Positions 44,047 through 54,118 of a stretch of 64,000 bases of DNA are shown here, piece by piece. The stretch spans positions 62,001-126,000 of the forward strand of contig NZ_CP133267.1 in NCBI RefSeq assembly GCF_030915465.1, read 5' to 3'. This stretch comes from Neobacillus sp. PS3-34 (lineage in GTDB: Bacteria > Bacillota > Bacilli > Bacillales > Cytobacillaceae). The position numbers were made by a program, and so were the translations under genes. Position 1 is the stretch's first letter. The number at the start of each line of letters is the position of its first letter. Under the pieces are notes generated by a model. That model searched no databases. It was not told where the DNA came from and worked only from the letters and a program-made list of their open reading frames with translations.

Positions 44047-44070
44047 GGAAGCACGATAGCTCGTGCTTCC
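44047..44070 (+). terminator. Terminator between YjcZ-like and DUF3231 genes
   Basis: GGAAGCACGA and TCGTGCTTCC pair perfectly around TAGC, followed by TTTT; between convergent genes. Confidence 0.9.
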
Positions 44071-44081
44071 TTTTAATTTTT

Positions 44082-45092
44082 TCAATCTTCTCGGTTTATT
44101 AATTTAGTTCGATCATGAGTCTGTGGCGGTTTTTCAAGCCATTTTTCCTTAATCATGAATTTTGCCCCATCTTCTGCATAGCTTGCTAAATCAACTATCA
44201 GCCTGGCGTATAAGATCCCGATGTCTTTTCTAACACTTCCGCCAATAGCTGTACCAAAATCGGCAATGGCAATCGCACTTAATAAATTTGCTTGGAACAG
44301 CATTAATTTATCGGAGAATGGCGGTTCAATGGACCCAGTGATTAAAGAATCCCAAGTTGATGGATATGATGTATTACTGTCCTTCAGGATATCAAAAAAA
44401 GAGGAAATTTGTTTTTTTCCTGCATTTGACCCCCGAAGAAAGAAATGTCTTAAATCCTTTGAGGAAGCTACTTGACTAAATCCCATTAGCAGTGTTTGTC
44501 CTACATGGCAAACCTCAATATTTGTTCCTAAATGGGCGATTTCTATGGCTAATAATGAACGTTGTTTACCAAAAAGGTGCCCTAAAAAATCGTCATTTTC
44601 TACAAATTGGACTTCTTTGGGATAATCAATATAGGGCGATCTCACGTAAACTCCCATTTCTAATGCTAAATCTGTTGCCACATCATACATTTTTTCAGTT
44701 TGGCTGTACCAAAGTTTATAGATCTCCCGTATGTCTTTTCTAGAAGAAATTGCTTTGGCTAATGAATACGTGCTTAAACCTGTTCTCCCCATATGCTCCA
44801 AATAACGCAAGTAAAAAACATCTGAATACAACCTTGGTGCTTTATTATGTATATCGTTTACTCCAAATCCCTGTGGAATTGGTATATTTTCCTTATGGAA
44901 AAGGTCTTTAATTGTTTCAATGTGATTCTCAGCGATTTTCAAAGCAAAATCAATAATTTGTTCAATTCTTTCATCTTCAACAGTTTGCTTAAAGTGAGTA
45001 AGCATACATTTACCCATCGTATCAGCCATATAGGTATTCCATAAAGTAGCTAACTCTGTGGCTGTTAAAAGTGGATGGTGCGAGAGTTCCAA
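44082..45092 (-). CDS. DUF3231 family protein, two-domain
   Basis: 336 residues, homologous along its length to 22107-23111: LTATELATLWNTYMADTMGK, then RSLLAIEIAHLGTNIEVCHVG and the C-terminal GTAIGGSVRKDIGILYARL and MIKEKWLEKPPQ. All-helical, without signal peptide. It stands outside the repeat-rich block, unlike its paralogs. Function unknown. Confidence 0.8.
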   Translation of the reverse strand: MELSHHPLLTATELATLWNTYMADTMGKCMLTHFKQTVEDERIEQIIDFALKIAENHIETIKDLFHKENIPIPQGFGVNDIHNKAPRLYSDVFYLRYLEHMGRTGLSTYSLAKAISSRKDIREIYKLWYSQTEKMYDVATDLALEMGVYVRSPYIDYPKEVQFVENDDFLGHLFGKQRSLLAIEIAHLGTNIEVCHVGQTLLMGFSQVASSKDLRHFFLRGSNAGKKQISSFFDILKDSNTSYPSTWDSLITGSIEPPFSDKLMLFQANLLSAIAIADFGTAIGGSVRKDIGILYARLIVDLASYAEDGAKFMIKEKWLEKPPQTHDRTKLINRED

Positions 45093-45215
45093 AATAAATC
45101 ATCTCCCATTTTTCAACTATTATCTGCAGAAAAGTACTTTATTATTAGTGATACAGCTCGGTTTTTGATAAATGCTTGTGATTGATATTATTAAAAGGTA
45201 TCACTCATAAATAAT

Positions 45216-45242
45216 GAGCTGTCTCTAACTTCGAGACAGCCC
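45216..45242 (-). terminator. Terminator after oligoendopeptidase
   Basis: GCTGTCTC and GAGACAGC pair around TAACTTC, 26 bases beyond the stop of the M3 peptidase gene. Confidence 0.75.
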
Positions 45243-45267
45243 ATTCTGGAGTTTAACCTCATACTAT

Positions 45268-46968
45268 TTATTGCAATTCGGAAATGACATTCTCTACAAA
45301 TTTGGCCATCTTTTCAATGACTTTTTCAGAGAAATCGAATTCAACACCGGTATCACGATAGATTTGGGCGATGGATTGATTAAAATTTGTACCAGCTCCT
45401 TGTTTGAAAAGTGCGATCGCTCTCGGAGGATCCTCTCGATAAAGCTGCAGCAGCTGTAGTGCACCCAGTTCCGATATGGCATATTCAATTTTGTAAAATG
45501 GATACGCAATGAAGTGAATACTGCCAATCCAGCTGGCTCCGATCTCAGACTCAAGGCCATTTAAATCAACTGGGCTGTAAAGAAACCGCTTATTGATTTC
45601 CAGGAACTTCTCATCCCGCTCCTGTGGTGAGTGTTTAGGGTTTGTGTAGAGCCAATGCTGGAATTGGTCCCCTGTAAGTGGATTTATGAGCATATTTAAG
45701 GCGCGACGCATTTCTTCTCGCTGCGCGTTCTTGAACTTGAGATCATCAGTATAGAATGTATCGAGCTTATCCAGCAGTAAAAGCTCCATACCCTGCGAGA
45801 AAAGCTCGGCTAGCTCCTCACGGTGATTGTGTTCCTGGATACCATTCTCACTATCAAACTGAAGATAGCCGTTTACTGCATGACCAAACTCGTGAATGAG
45901 CGCAATGATTGCAACAAACGATGGACTGAAATTGGAAAAAATAAAATTATTCTTTGATGCCGGTAAGGGGTCACAGAAAGCACCAGGACTCTTTCCGTTC
46001 CTGCTTTCCAAATCAAATAGCCCCTTTTTACGCATAAATTGGAATACTTCCTGGAAGTAGGGGTCTGTATTTCCAAGCATTTGTTCCACTCCATCGATTA
46101 ACTCGGTAACAGTAGAGAAAGGTGCTCCATGAAGTGTACATGGCCCCATATCCCATGGACGATAGACCTCTACACCCATTTCTGTTTGAAAGACCTTGGC
46201 AAGACGCTTCCAGGCTGGAATCACGTGCTTCTCTACAGACTCTTGGAAGTCAAAGCAATCCTGAATACTGTATTCCCTATTTTTCTTCGTGAACATGTAG
46301 TCACGATAATTCTCGTATCCTGCGTTAATAGCCATTTTGTGACGCAAACTCACAAGTTCATTCATGATTTCATCAATCTCCGGCTTAACTCGGCTGCGGG
46401 CTTCGGCTAGTGCACGCCAGGCTTGCTCACGTATGTTCCGGTCCGGACTATCTGATTGTGCCTGAACGAACGGAAATGGTTTTGTTTCTCCATGCCATTC
46501 GACAGTAAAGCCACCCATGACCTCACTGTACCTGCTGACCAGCTCCTGTTCCCGAACCACGAGTGAAATGTTCTCTTCTCGAAACAGTTCCTCCTTTGTT
46601 CGCCGCATTTTACGCATCAAGCCATATTTATTGTCATCCAATTGTTCGGTGAACGAAAAGCTGCAGAACTTCTTGTCAAACTCCGCTTGAAACTTCGTCA
46701 ACAGTGGCTGCACGATAGTTTGGTCATGCATATGAAGTTCACGCTTGTAGGAATTTGCTGTATCACGATAAAAGTCGATACGGTGGCCAGTCATCGCCTC
46801 GACAATCTCATCTGTAAGCTTTCTCTCTTCTGTAAGCCACTCTTCCAAATCCTCGACAGACGTAACTTCCTGTTGTAATACCGCCTGTAATTTGGCTTCC
46901 AGTGCTTCAACATCTTTCAGATTGATCGCATCAGAATAATACTTTTCAGATGTTGATAGTTCAGACAT
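45268..46968 (-). CDS. M3 family oligoendopeptidase (PepF/YjbG type)
   Basis: 566 residues from the ATG at 46968, preceded by GAGGAGGGG; the longer frame adds a basic non-conserved stretch. Zincin motif ALIHEFGHAVNGYL (HExxH) with the third ligand Glu in EELAELFSQGMELL. M3 peptidases cleave short cytosolic peptides. It belongs to the M3B group by length and the C-terminal NPLTGDQFQHWLYTNP. Monocistronic. Confidence 0.87.
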   Translation of the reverse strand: MSELSTSEKYYSDAINLKDVEALEAKLQAVLQQEVTSVEDLEEWLTEERKLTDEIVEAMTGHRIDFYRDTANSYKRELHMHDQTIVQPLLTKFQAEFDKKFCSFSFTEQLDDNKYGLMRKMRRTKEELFREENISLVVREQELVSRYSEVMGGFTVEWHGETKPFPFVQAQSDSPDRNIREQAWRALAEARSRVKPEIDEIMNELVSLRHKMAINAGYENYRDYMFTKKNREYSIQDCFDFQESVEKHVIPAWKRLAKVFQTEMGVEVYRPWDMGPCTLHGAPFSTVTELIDGVEQMLGNTDPYFQEVFQFMRKKGLFDLESRNGKSPGAFCDPLPASKNNFIFSNFSPSFVAIIALIHEFGHAVNGYLQFDSENGIQEHNHREELAELFSQGMELLLLDKLDTFYTDDLKFKNAQREEMRRALNMLINPLTGDQFQHWLYTNPKHSPQERDEKFLEINKRFLYSPVDLNGLESEIGASWIGSIHFIAYPFYKIEYAISELGALQLLQLYREDPPRAIALFKQGAGTNFNQSIAQIYRDTGVEFDFSEKVIEKMAKFVENVISELQ

Positions 46969-47140
46969 TCCGCGTCCCCTCCTCAAATGAACTTTAGCTA
47001 AAATCATTCGTTTAATGTTTTCAGCCTCATTTTCCCTAAAGGAGTATTTATTCTGTTCACAGGCTAAGAATTCCTTCTTGTCGCCATTGTACTAAAATGA
47101 GCCCATTCGCATGCTCTATGAAAAGTACATATTCCTTATA

Positions 47141-49474
47141 TCAAGCTTGGATGAAACCTTCCTGCAAAACGTTTCGCAAAAATGGGGTCGGTTTTCCCAC
47201 GCTGTAAAGCTGCAAATAATGCATAGCTCTGGTGCAGGCAGTATAGAAAACTCTGCGCAGGCTCTCATCGCCATAAACTTGCTCCGATGCGTCATAGATG
47301 ATGACAGCGTCGAATTCAATGCCTTTAGACAAATACGACGGTATGACGACAACTCCTTGTTCATATTCAATCGAACCATTCTTCAAGAGCTTAATTTCAT
47401 CAATGTTGGACAAAGCTTCAAATGCGCTCTTACTTCCCTCAGCTGATTTGCATATTATGGAAATACTATTATAGCCAAGGCTTCGCAAAGCTGCGACTTT
47501 GGATGCAATGCACCGGTGCAGTTCTGCATGATCGAACAATTGTGTCAGCACAGGTCGCTCACCGTCACGTTCGAAAGGGATAATCCGTTCGCCGTCAGGC
47601 ACTAGTCTGCGTGTAAATTCAATTATCGGTTTTGTTGAACGGTAGCTGCGTGTCATGTTGATCACTTCCGTATCATCCTGTCCGTATAAGCCGGTAAGTG
47701 TGTGAAAATCAACCATTTCGCTGGCATGGGCGAATATCGCCTGATTAAAGTCACCTAGCACAGTCATTTTTGCCGAAGGAAACAAACGCTTTAGAAACTC
47801 GAATTGAAACGGTGAATAATCCTGCGACTCGTCAATAAGTATGTGCTTTATCGAGCTGTTCGTCTGAAAGCCTAGAATCAGCTCTTTCATAAGTAAGAAC
47901 GGAGTAGCATCTTCGTAAGATAGTTTGCCGTCATCTAGCATCTGCAGCGTCGCTTGACAAATATCTGCCCACATTACGGGTGTTTCCCCCTCTATCCACT
48001 GTTTGATCTGCAAGGGTTCAGCAAAAAGCTGCCTGTAAATCCCCTTAATGTCAACGAAACGAAAAGCACGGATTCGTTTTTTCAACGGCTTCAATTTCTG
48101 GTCAACAATCAATCGGGTAAGTGCTTCTGGCTCGATCTCATAATCGGCAATCGATTCTCTTTTAAAGCCCTGTTTTTCCGCCAAGTAGGTATATGCCTTA
48201 TGGTAATCCTCGTTGGAAAGCAGCTCGATTTCCTCCTGTACCCATGGCCTAGTCCGTTCGACTTTTTCGGCTTCATTTATTTTCTTAATTAGCCAATCCT
48301 TCAACTTTTCAAGTCTGTTATCGAAGCGGAGTGAGGTGTCGCAGCTATAAAACCTTTCTGCAATTTGTTGAGCAGTAACGATTGGCTTTCCTCTGAAGAA
48401 AATGCCCTTGAATAACATTCCAGATAACTCCAGCGACTTCCTGTATGATTTGAAGGTCTCAAAAAAACAGGTAGATGCCTTGAATTGGATTCCAGCTATT
48501 CTTGACCTGTATGAAGAGGTATTTACTTTAGTTAAAACATATTCTAATTGCTCGTAGGGATTTTCAACTTGAAACTCTTTACTTAGCCGATGGTCCAAAT
48601 ATTCCTGAAATGTAACCTGCTGCATATTCTCTTCTCCGAGCTCAGGCAGCACGTTGGACACGTAACTTTTAAACATCGAATTTGGTGAAAATAGAATAAT
48701 TTGATCTGCATTCAGTCTATCTCGATATTTATAGAGTAAATACGCAATCCTCTGCAGGGCGGCTGATGTCTTGCCGCTGCCAGCTGCACCGTGAACAATG
48801 AGAAGCCTCCCGTGATCATGACGGATGATCCGGTTTTGCTCCTGTTGAATGGTAGCTACTATATTGTGCATATGTTTGTCTGTACCTGTGCCCAGTACCT
48901 GCTGTAAAATCTCGTCACCAATGGTAAGACTCGTATCGAACATTGATTGAAGAATGCCGCCGCGGATAAGATATTGCCACTTTTTCTCCAATATGCCTTG
49001 GATTACGCCTCCTGGGGTTGCATACTTAGCAGGACCAGGCTGGTAATCGTAGTAGACACTCGAAATTGGTGCCCTCCAGTCGTAGATAAGGAAATTATCT
49101 CCACTTTTATCCCTAAGCGTGGAGATTCCAATATAGACTTGTTCCCGAGTTGTTCCTTCTTCAATGAAATCAATTCGACCGAAGTATGGAACCTCCTGCA
49201 TACGGCGCAGCATGGACAATCTCTTGGATGCATGTCTATGGGTGCTTTGGCTTACGGAAAGAGCTTGAGCCTCTTGTCTCAAGCCGATGATGGTCTCAAG
49301 AAAATCATCGAAGGTATCAACATTCACCTTGATTTCATCCCAAAAGTGTTTGCGGATATTAACAACTTCGTTACGGCGCAGGGAAGTTTCTTCCTCTAAT
49401 CTGCTGATTTGCTCCGTAATTGTCTCCATTACACTGTCCACTCGTTTTTGCTCCAGCTGAAATTCTGAATTCAT
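47141..49474 (-). CDS. helD: RNA polymerase recycling helicase-like HelD
   Basis: 777 residues (B. subtilis HelD 774). The N-terminal coiled coil (about 5-60, SRLEEETSLRRNEV) inserts into the RNA polymerase secondary channel. The superfamily-1 core has Walker A VHGAAGSGKTSAALQR, Walker B IKHILIDESQDY, LGDFNQAIFAH, and the C-terminal motifs NMTRSYRST and YTACTRAMHYL. HelD releases stalled RNA polymerase from DNA using ATP. Monocistronic, as in other Bacillus. Confidence 0.92.
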   Translation of the reverse strand: MNSEFQLEQKRVDSVMETITEQISRLEEETSLRRNEVVNIRKHFWDEIKVNVDTFDDFLETIIGLRQEAQALSVSQSTHRHASKRLSMLRRMQEVPYFGRIDFIEEGTTREQVYIGISTLRDKSGDNFLIYDWRAPISSVYYDYQPGPAKYATPGGVIQGILEKKWQYLIRGGILQSMFDTSLTIGDEILQQVLGTGTDKHMHNIVATIQQEQNRIIRHDHGRLLIVHGAAGSGKTSAALQRIAYLLYKYRDRLNADQIILFSPNSMFKSYVSNVLPELGEENMQQVTFQEYLDHRLSKEFQVENPYEQLEYVLTKVNTSSYRSRIAGIQFKASTCFFETFKSYRKSLELSGMLFKGIFFRGKPIVTAQQIAERFYSCDTSLRFDNRLEKLKDWLIKKINEAEKVERTRPWVQEEIELLSNEDYHKAYTYLAEKQGFKRESIADYEIEPEALTRLIVDQKLKPLKKRIRAFRFVDIKGIYRQLFAEPLQIKQWIEGETPVMWADICQATLQMLDDGKLSYEDATPFLLMKELILGFQTNSSIKHILIDESQDYSPFQFEFLKRLFPSAKMTVLGDFNQAIFAHASEMVDFHTLTGLYGQDDTEVINMTRSYRSTKPIIEFTRRLVPDGERIIPFERDGERPVLTQLFDHAELHRCIASKVAALRSLGYNSISIICKSAEGSKSAFEALSNIDEIKLLKNGSIEYEQGVVVIPSYLSKGIEFDAVIIYDASEQVYGDESLRRVFYTACTRAMHYLQLYSVGKPTPFLRNVLQEGFIQA

Positions 49475-49489
49475 AGCAAACCTACTTAA

Positions 49490-50120
49490 AAAAAGAATAA
49501 ATTTAGGTAGTTGACTAACAAAAAAATATATTGTATTATTATAATAAGGGATATACTATAATTTTATAATTATACAGTGTCTATCTAAATAAATTTATCA
49601 CGGAATCTGACTTTTTTCAATGCATTGACAAGATTTTTATACTTTTCGATTCATAAATACCTCTTTCTTATTCTTATAAAGAATACCCACGATTAACTTT
49701 TAGGTATATTTAATTTTCCCCTAGATTATAGTGACACCTAGTTTGATAAACATTTCAAGGATTTCTCTTGAAAATACCCCATCAATATTTCACCAAAAAT
49801 GATATTGGTTTATTTAAGTCATATCTTAGTAGACAATAAAGCTTTGCAGTTTCTTCAGCCACTAAACTTCATTAGTTCACAAACACAGTTTCGCAAATAT
49901 GCATAAATATTAGCATCTATACAGATTTTTTTAGAGAAATTTTTCATAAAGATTAATTGACAACAATAAAAATATCCATATGCAATATAGCATTGTTTCA
50001 ATACATTCTTCTGTGGCATATCATTAGTCAATATTGTTTCTCCATCCATGCATCCATATTGGCCTGATCCCAGCGTAGATGAGACAGACCGTAATGGATG
50101 GATTCCTCCACTTGCGCTTT
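49490..50120. other. Non-coding stretch without recognisable gene
   Basis: About 630 AT-rich bases upstream of helD. Short open frames (one of 64 codons near 49855-50049) lack ribosome sites and family resemblance. No repeat copies. ATTTCACCAAAAA occurs at 49788 and again at 50642, upstream of the next gene, as a possible shared upstream element. Confidence 0.45.
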
Positions 50121-50128
50121 TGCTTACT

Positions 50129-50593
50129 TTAATATTCTCCTTTAATTACAAAAAACGAGCCCCGAATTGTTCCAGCTAGTTTAGACTTCTGCCTAGCAAA
50201 CTTAAACTTCCCTTCTAACTCCTTTGGTACCTCCATCCCCTCAGAAAGCTTAAAACCAACTGCCCGCTTCTTAGGGTCATCAACTGTATACATGACATTG
50301 ACCTCAAGACCATCTTCATAAAAGACGTAGGCAAATTTGATATTTTCCACTTGAAAACGCGACGTTTCTAAAGGCTTGGCCGCAAACTCAATATCACGGT
50401 CTTCTTTCAAAATTCGGTTCACATAATCAAGGGTCTCCTGACTTTCTCTAGCTGGTACAACCGTGAATTCATGCTTGTATTTGTTCATAAAGTAACGGGC
50501 TTCATTAGCACGTAAACCAGCAAGCGCTTCTACTACAGGTGAAGACTCTAAACCAACCGTAGACACATTTTTAAAATCAACGATATAGGACAT
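50129..50593 (-). CDS. Conserved hypothetical protein
   Basis: 154 residues, cytosolic. MSYIVDFKNVSTVGLESSPV, then ALAGLRANEARYFMNKYKHEF, FAYVFYEDGLEVNVMYTVDDPKKRAVGF and a C-terminal KFKFARQKSKLAGTIRGSFF. The alternating strands and helices and the conserved style suggest a well-kept Bacillus protein, but I cannot put a name to it. AGGAGAG precedes the start. Confidence 0.65.
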   Translation of the reverse strand: MSYIVDFKNVSTVGLESSPVVEALAGLRANEARYFMNKYKHEFTVVPARESQETLDYVNRILKEDRDIEFAAKPLETSRFQVENIKFAYVFYEDGLEVNVMYTVDDPKKRAVGFKLSEGMEVPKELEGKFKFARQKSKLAGTIRGSFFVIKGEY

Positions 50594-50747
50594 TTACATC
50601 TCTCCTTTTCTCTCTTTATTTCCTAACAACAGGACTCGATATTTCACCAAAAACTAAGCCATTCTTCAAGTTGTTTCTTTTGACGATACAAAGTTTAAGT
50701 ACATTATTTCAAATGTTTACTTTTAAGAGGATTAACGTAAACATAAC

Positions 50748-51023
50748 CTACTTTTCAAACTTATTCGTGTTAGCATTCCAAGTTTTAATTCCTATCCATA
50801 CTCCCAATAAACTAAATATTATTATGGACATTAGATATAATGAAATAACATACGAAATATAAGTTAAGAGTATTCTATTAAGCACAAATACTTGCACTGT
50901 TGCAAGTATTAATGAAAAAACTACATATATGAATAATATGTTTAATACATATCTTTTTTTGCCTTTGGATTTTATTCTATTCCATCTTTTTTTTTGTTTA
51001 TCAACTTTACTCACTTGAATCAC
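50748..51023 (-). CDS. Small two-helix membrane protein
   Basis: 91 residues. Very basic N-terminus (KQKKRWNRIKSKGKKRY) then helices at about 28-48 and 55-80. The positive-inside rule puts the N-terminus in the cytoplasm. Unrecognised; flanked by repeat copy 31. Confidence 0.55.
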   Translation of the reverse strand: MIQVSKVDKQKKRWNRIKSKGKKRYVLNILFIYVVFSLILATVQVFVLNRILLTYISYVISLYLMSIIIFSLLGVWIGIKTWNANTNKFEK

Positions 51024-51082
51024 AGTCCCCCTTACCCTATTAGAATTTTATTACGTCATCATTATTGGAACAACACTACACC

Positions 51083-51176
51083 CCTTCTGTAATTCAAGCA
51101 CCCTATAATTTAACCACAATCTACAAGTAGCCTGACCTTTAGTATACTAAGAAAAGCTACCTGACGATGCAGCTCA
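51083..51176 (+). repeat. Intergenic repeat copy 31 (diverged)
   Basis: CTTCTGTAATTCAAGCACCC, then GTAGCCTGACCTTTAG and ACTAAGAAAAGCTACC. First copy after the repeat-free 12.5 kb. Confidence 0.6.
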
Positions 51177-51208
51177 ATAAAATTCCTTATAAAAACCTTT
51201 TCTTTATA

Positions 51209-51720
51209 TTAGTCTAAGTGAGATGTACTATTAGCAAATTTTATAATTTGTAGACCTTTGTAATAATCCAAGAAATGAATACCTGTATTATTCGTGTGGA
51301 ACCATTTATTATTTTCAGTCGGTAACTGAAGAAAGCTTTCAATAATTTTAGTTATCATTCCACCGTGAGTTATAACTGCTATTCTAGTGGATGCGTTACT
51401 GTTTTCCTGAATAGATGAAAGAACTGTTTCCCCCGCAACCTAAATTCTAGATTACTTTCTGATTCCTGTTGTTCTCTTAAATTATCTATGTATTTAACTG
51501 AACAACTGATAGTATTAGATAAGATCTCGGTAGTTTCACTTGCTCTTTTTAATGTACTACTCCATATAAAATCGGGTGGAAATTCTTTTAAAACTCGTTG
51601 TGCCATTTTCTCTACTTGTAAAAGGCCATTTGGAGTTAGGGGCAAATCAGTAGAACCACTGTAATTCTCCTCTAGAAAGTCATCTTCTGATTCTCCGTGA
51701 CGAATCAATAATATTTGCAT
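51209..51720 (-). pseudogene. Histidine phosphatase (phosphoglycerate mutase-like), frameshifted
   Basis: The N-terminal frame has the catalytic RHG motif (QILLIRHGESEDDFLEENY) and FIWSSTLKRASETTEIL. After LEFRLRG the frame breaks in a G5 tract near 51437; six G would restore GETVLSSIQENSN and then IAVITHGGMITKII with the second catalytic His. The protein would end FANSTSHLD at 51209. The loss in a homopolymer makes a sequencing error or slippage likely. Repaired length about 170 residues. Confidence 0.8.
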
Positions 51721-51814
51721 CTATCTTACCCTCCTCACTATATGCTTCCTTATTTAATTTCTATAAAGGAAAAAGGTTTTCCTTTCAATATTATTTAGAA
51801 TATATCATAGGTAT

Positions 51815-51990
51815 ATTTGCATTAACCTGCCAAGGCAACACAATAAAAAAGAGCTGCATATCCTTCATTGATCTTCAAATTCTGCACCCGTTTGTCATTT
51901 TTCTAATCTTGAAGAAACTTATTTTCATGGTAGTTTAATAAGAAAATCAACAACAATATTTAACGGAGTAAAACTAAAAAACAAAAAGCC
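51815..51990 (+). repeat. Intergenic repeat copy 32 (extended)
   Basis: CATTAACCTGCCAAGG, CACAATAAAAAAGAGCTGC, GCACCCGTTTGTC, then a second partial AGTTTAATAAGAAAATC with AGCCGCCGAAGCAGCTTTT hairpin nearby (51990-52005). Confidence 0.6.
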
Positions 51991-52027
51991 GCCGAAGCAG
52001 CTTTTATATTATTTCCAAGGTATGTAA

Positions 52028-52447
52028 TTATTTTAAAGTAGAGACCTGCCATGTAACGCCGAATTTATCGGTAACTTGTCCATATAAAGGGCTCCAAAAA
52101 GTTTCCTGGATTGGCATGATAACCTGACCGCCATCCTGTAATTTTCCAAACACTTCTTTCGTTTTTTCTACATCGTTAATTGTAACTGCAATTGTTACTT
52201 GTGAACCAAGCTGATATGGGTTGCCTGGAAATGTATCTGAAAGCATAAGATCTGTATCGCCAACCTTCAAGTGTGCGTTCATTACACGATCTTTAGCTTC
52301 ATCTGGTGTAGGATATTCCGGGTTTGCAGGCATATCGCCAAACGTTTGAACTGAAAGAACCTTCGCTTCCAATGCATGTTCGTAAAACTTAACAGCTTCC
52401 TGTCCGTTGCCATTCATAACTAAATACGGATAAATACCTAAAATCAA
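52028..52447 (-). CDS. VOC family protein (PhnB/YjdN-like)
   Basis: 139 residues from a TTG at 52447, chosen because GAGGTG lies 6 bases upstream. Glyoxalase-fold marks: GIYPYLVMNGNGQEAVKFYEHAL, VMNAHLKVGDTDLMLSDTFP, TFWSPLYGQVTDKFGVTWQV. The last block is typical of PhnB/3-demethylubiquinone-type VOC proteins. Activity unknown. Confidence 0.85.
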   Translation of the reverse strand: MILGIYPYLVMNGNGQEAVKFYEHALEAKVLSVQTFGDMPANPEYPTPDEAKDRVMNAHLKVGDTDLMLSDTFPGNPYQLGSQVTIAVTINDVEKTKEVFGKLQDGGQVIMPIQETFWSPLYGQVTDKFGVTWQVSTLK

Positions 52448-52657
52448 CCTAAACACCTCATTTTTATTATTTAGGAGGAGTTAAACCATTTCATTTAACT
52501 CACTCGGAACATACGTTCTTTTTTATATTACCATTTACTCCATTTTATTGCAACATACACAATTATAGGCAAATATCAGATAAATATGTATGAATCAATT
52601 TTAAAATTTTATACATAGAACATAATCGTTGGTCGATAAAAGTGGCCTCTGTCTTTA

Positions 52658-52969
52658 CTATTTCTTATATTCGTAGACCGTTTGCCAAACCATTTCCACT
52701 CCACTATCGTAAAAAACATAGGTTGAACCATCCTGCTTAAACTTATGTAGAGAGCCTTCTATACCAATTTCTTTGTGTTCTACAGTCCCAATCTTTTTCC
52801 AAAAAGGAAAAAAATTCGTTTTAATATTTTCAGTAATCACAGCTTGACTAGGAACTAGAACACTCCTACCTGAATATAGTTCCTTTCCTTCAAAATGATA
52901 TATCGGTAAATGATTTAGCTTATTGATGAAATACAAAACAGTGACGACCATACAACAAAGAAAAATCAC
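52658..52969 (-). CDS. Signal-anchored small protein, unknown
   Basis: 103 residues. The N-terminal helix (MIFLCCMVVTVLYFIN) is a signal anchor, then a beta-rich extracellular domain with IGTVEHKEIGIEGSLHKF and TYVFYDSGVEMVWQTVYEY. Unrecognised. It follows the alpha/beta hydrolase lipoprotein gene and may be cotranscribed. Confidence 0.55.
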   Translation of the reverse strand: MIFLCCMVVTVLYFINKLNHLPIYHFEGKELYSGRSVLVPSQAVITENIKTNFFPFWKKIGTVEHKEIGIEGSLHKFKQDGSTYVFYDSGVEMVWQTVYEYKK

Positions 52970-53045
52970 AAGAATAATTGCTACTTTTTTTTCATTCTTA
53001 TCACCTCCATGTATTAAATTAATTTGTAATTTATTTTAACGACTC

Positions 53046-53918
53046 TTACTTGAGATAATGATTAAACCAATTTAATATTTCCGCATGTGATTGTTTATAA
53101 TGATTTAGTAAAGAATGGTCTTCATTTGGATAGCTTATATATTTGTATTCTTTATGGTTTTCTCTTAGTTTTTTTGCAAGTTCATCGGCTTGTTTCACAG
53201 AAACTCTCCAGTCTTTTTGTCCATGAAGAATTAGTGTCGGTACATTTATTTTATTTGCCCAGTAAACAGCTGATCGGTCTTTATATTTACTTCTATCTGC
53301 AACAGGACTTCCAACTAGTTCGTCTAACACATCCGTCATTCCTTGTTCTCTACTATTATATGTATCAAATAAATCCGTGAAGCCGTCTACAACTGCCATT
53401 GCCTTTATCGGCATTCCTTTTTTAGCAGCAAGATAGGCCATCATTCCACCTCGTGAATAACCAAGCATTACGATATTTTCACTATCAGCATAAGGAAGCT
53501 CCTTCGCTACATTGACGAGGTGAAGAACATCATCAACGTCCGCCCCGCCGAATTCATCTTTACCTTCACTTGCTTGATTTCCCCTATACTGAGAAGCAAT
53601 GACCACAAAACCTTTTCTTGCCCAACTAGCTAATTCGTAATGAATGAGATTCCAATCAACCATACTTTCATTACGATTTCCACCCCTGTTAAAAATTAAA
53701 ACGGGGGCTCGAGTCTTTAACTTTACAGGTTTTAAGACATAACCTCCTATATCCAATCCATCACTTTTATAGTGCAAATTATAAAGTTCCACATCCTGCA
53801 ATTGTTTGGAAGAAGCTTCTACATTTTTCAAACTAATGATTGTTTTTTCCTTTTGATCACATGAGGTTAAAGTAAAAACTACCATAATGAATAAAATCAT
53901 TTTTACTAACTTAACCAC
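53046..53918 (-). CDS. Alpha/beta hydrolase lipoprotein (S9-like)
   Basis: 290 residues. Signal peptide with lipobox FTLTSC (Cys19). The catalytic domain is dienelactone hydrolase/S9-like: RAPVLIFNRGGNRNES (oxyanion), MLGYSRGGMMAYLAA (nucleophile Ser in GxSxG), LILHGQKDWRVSVKQ (Asp) and NEDHSL (His). It probably acts on peptides or esters at the cell surface. Confidence 0.82.
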   Translation of the reverse strand: MVKLVKMILFIMVVFTLTSCDQKEKTIISLKNVEASSKQLQDVELYNLHYKSDGLDIGGYVLKPVKLKTRAPVLIFNRGGNRNESMVDWNLIHYELASWARKGFVVIASQYRGNQASEGKDEFGGADVDDVLHLVNVAKELPYADSENIVMLGYSRGGMMAYLAAKKGMPIKAMAVVDGFTDLFDTYNSREQGMTDVLDELVGSPVADRSKYKDRSAVYWANKINVPTLILHGQKDWRVSVKQADELAKKLRENHKEYKYISYPNEDHSLLNHYKQSHAEILNWFNHYLK

Positions 53919-54022
53919 CTTTTTTCCTTCTCTCTTAGATTAATCTATACGAGTAAACACTATTAAAGTCGTCATTCCAATAAAATCATTTTTACTTAAT
54001 TTACTGAACCTAGTAAATTCTA

Positions 54023-54110
54023 ATATTGAACTACAGCGTCACTTTAGTTCAATAAAAAAAGGCACCAAAAAGGCACATGGATCATCAAATAAGGACCCAT
54101 TAGTGCCGTA
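54023..54110 (+). repeat. Intergenic repeat copy 33
   Basis: TAATATTGAACTACAGCGTC, TTTAGTTCAATAAAAAAAGG, GGCACC hairpin, GGACCCATTAGTGCC. Confidence 0.7.
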
Positions 54111-54118
54111 TTATACAA

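Noticed and set aside
47116..47446. ORFs antisense to the helD C-terminus
   Set aside because: Shadows of the conserved helD frame.
49855..50049. 64-codon minus-strand ORF
   Set aside because: No ribosome site, unusual cysteine-rich random composition, AT-rich spacer.
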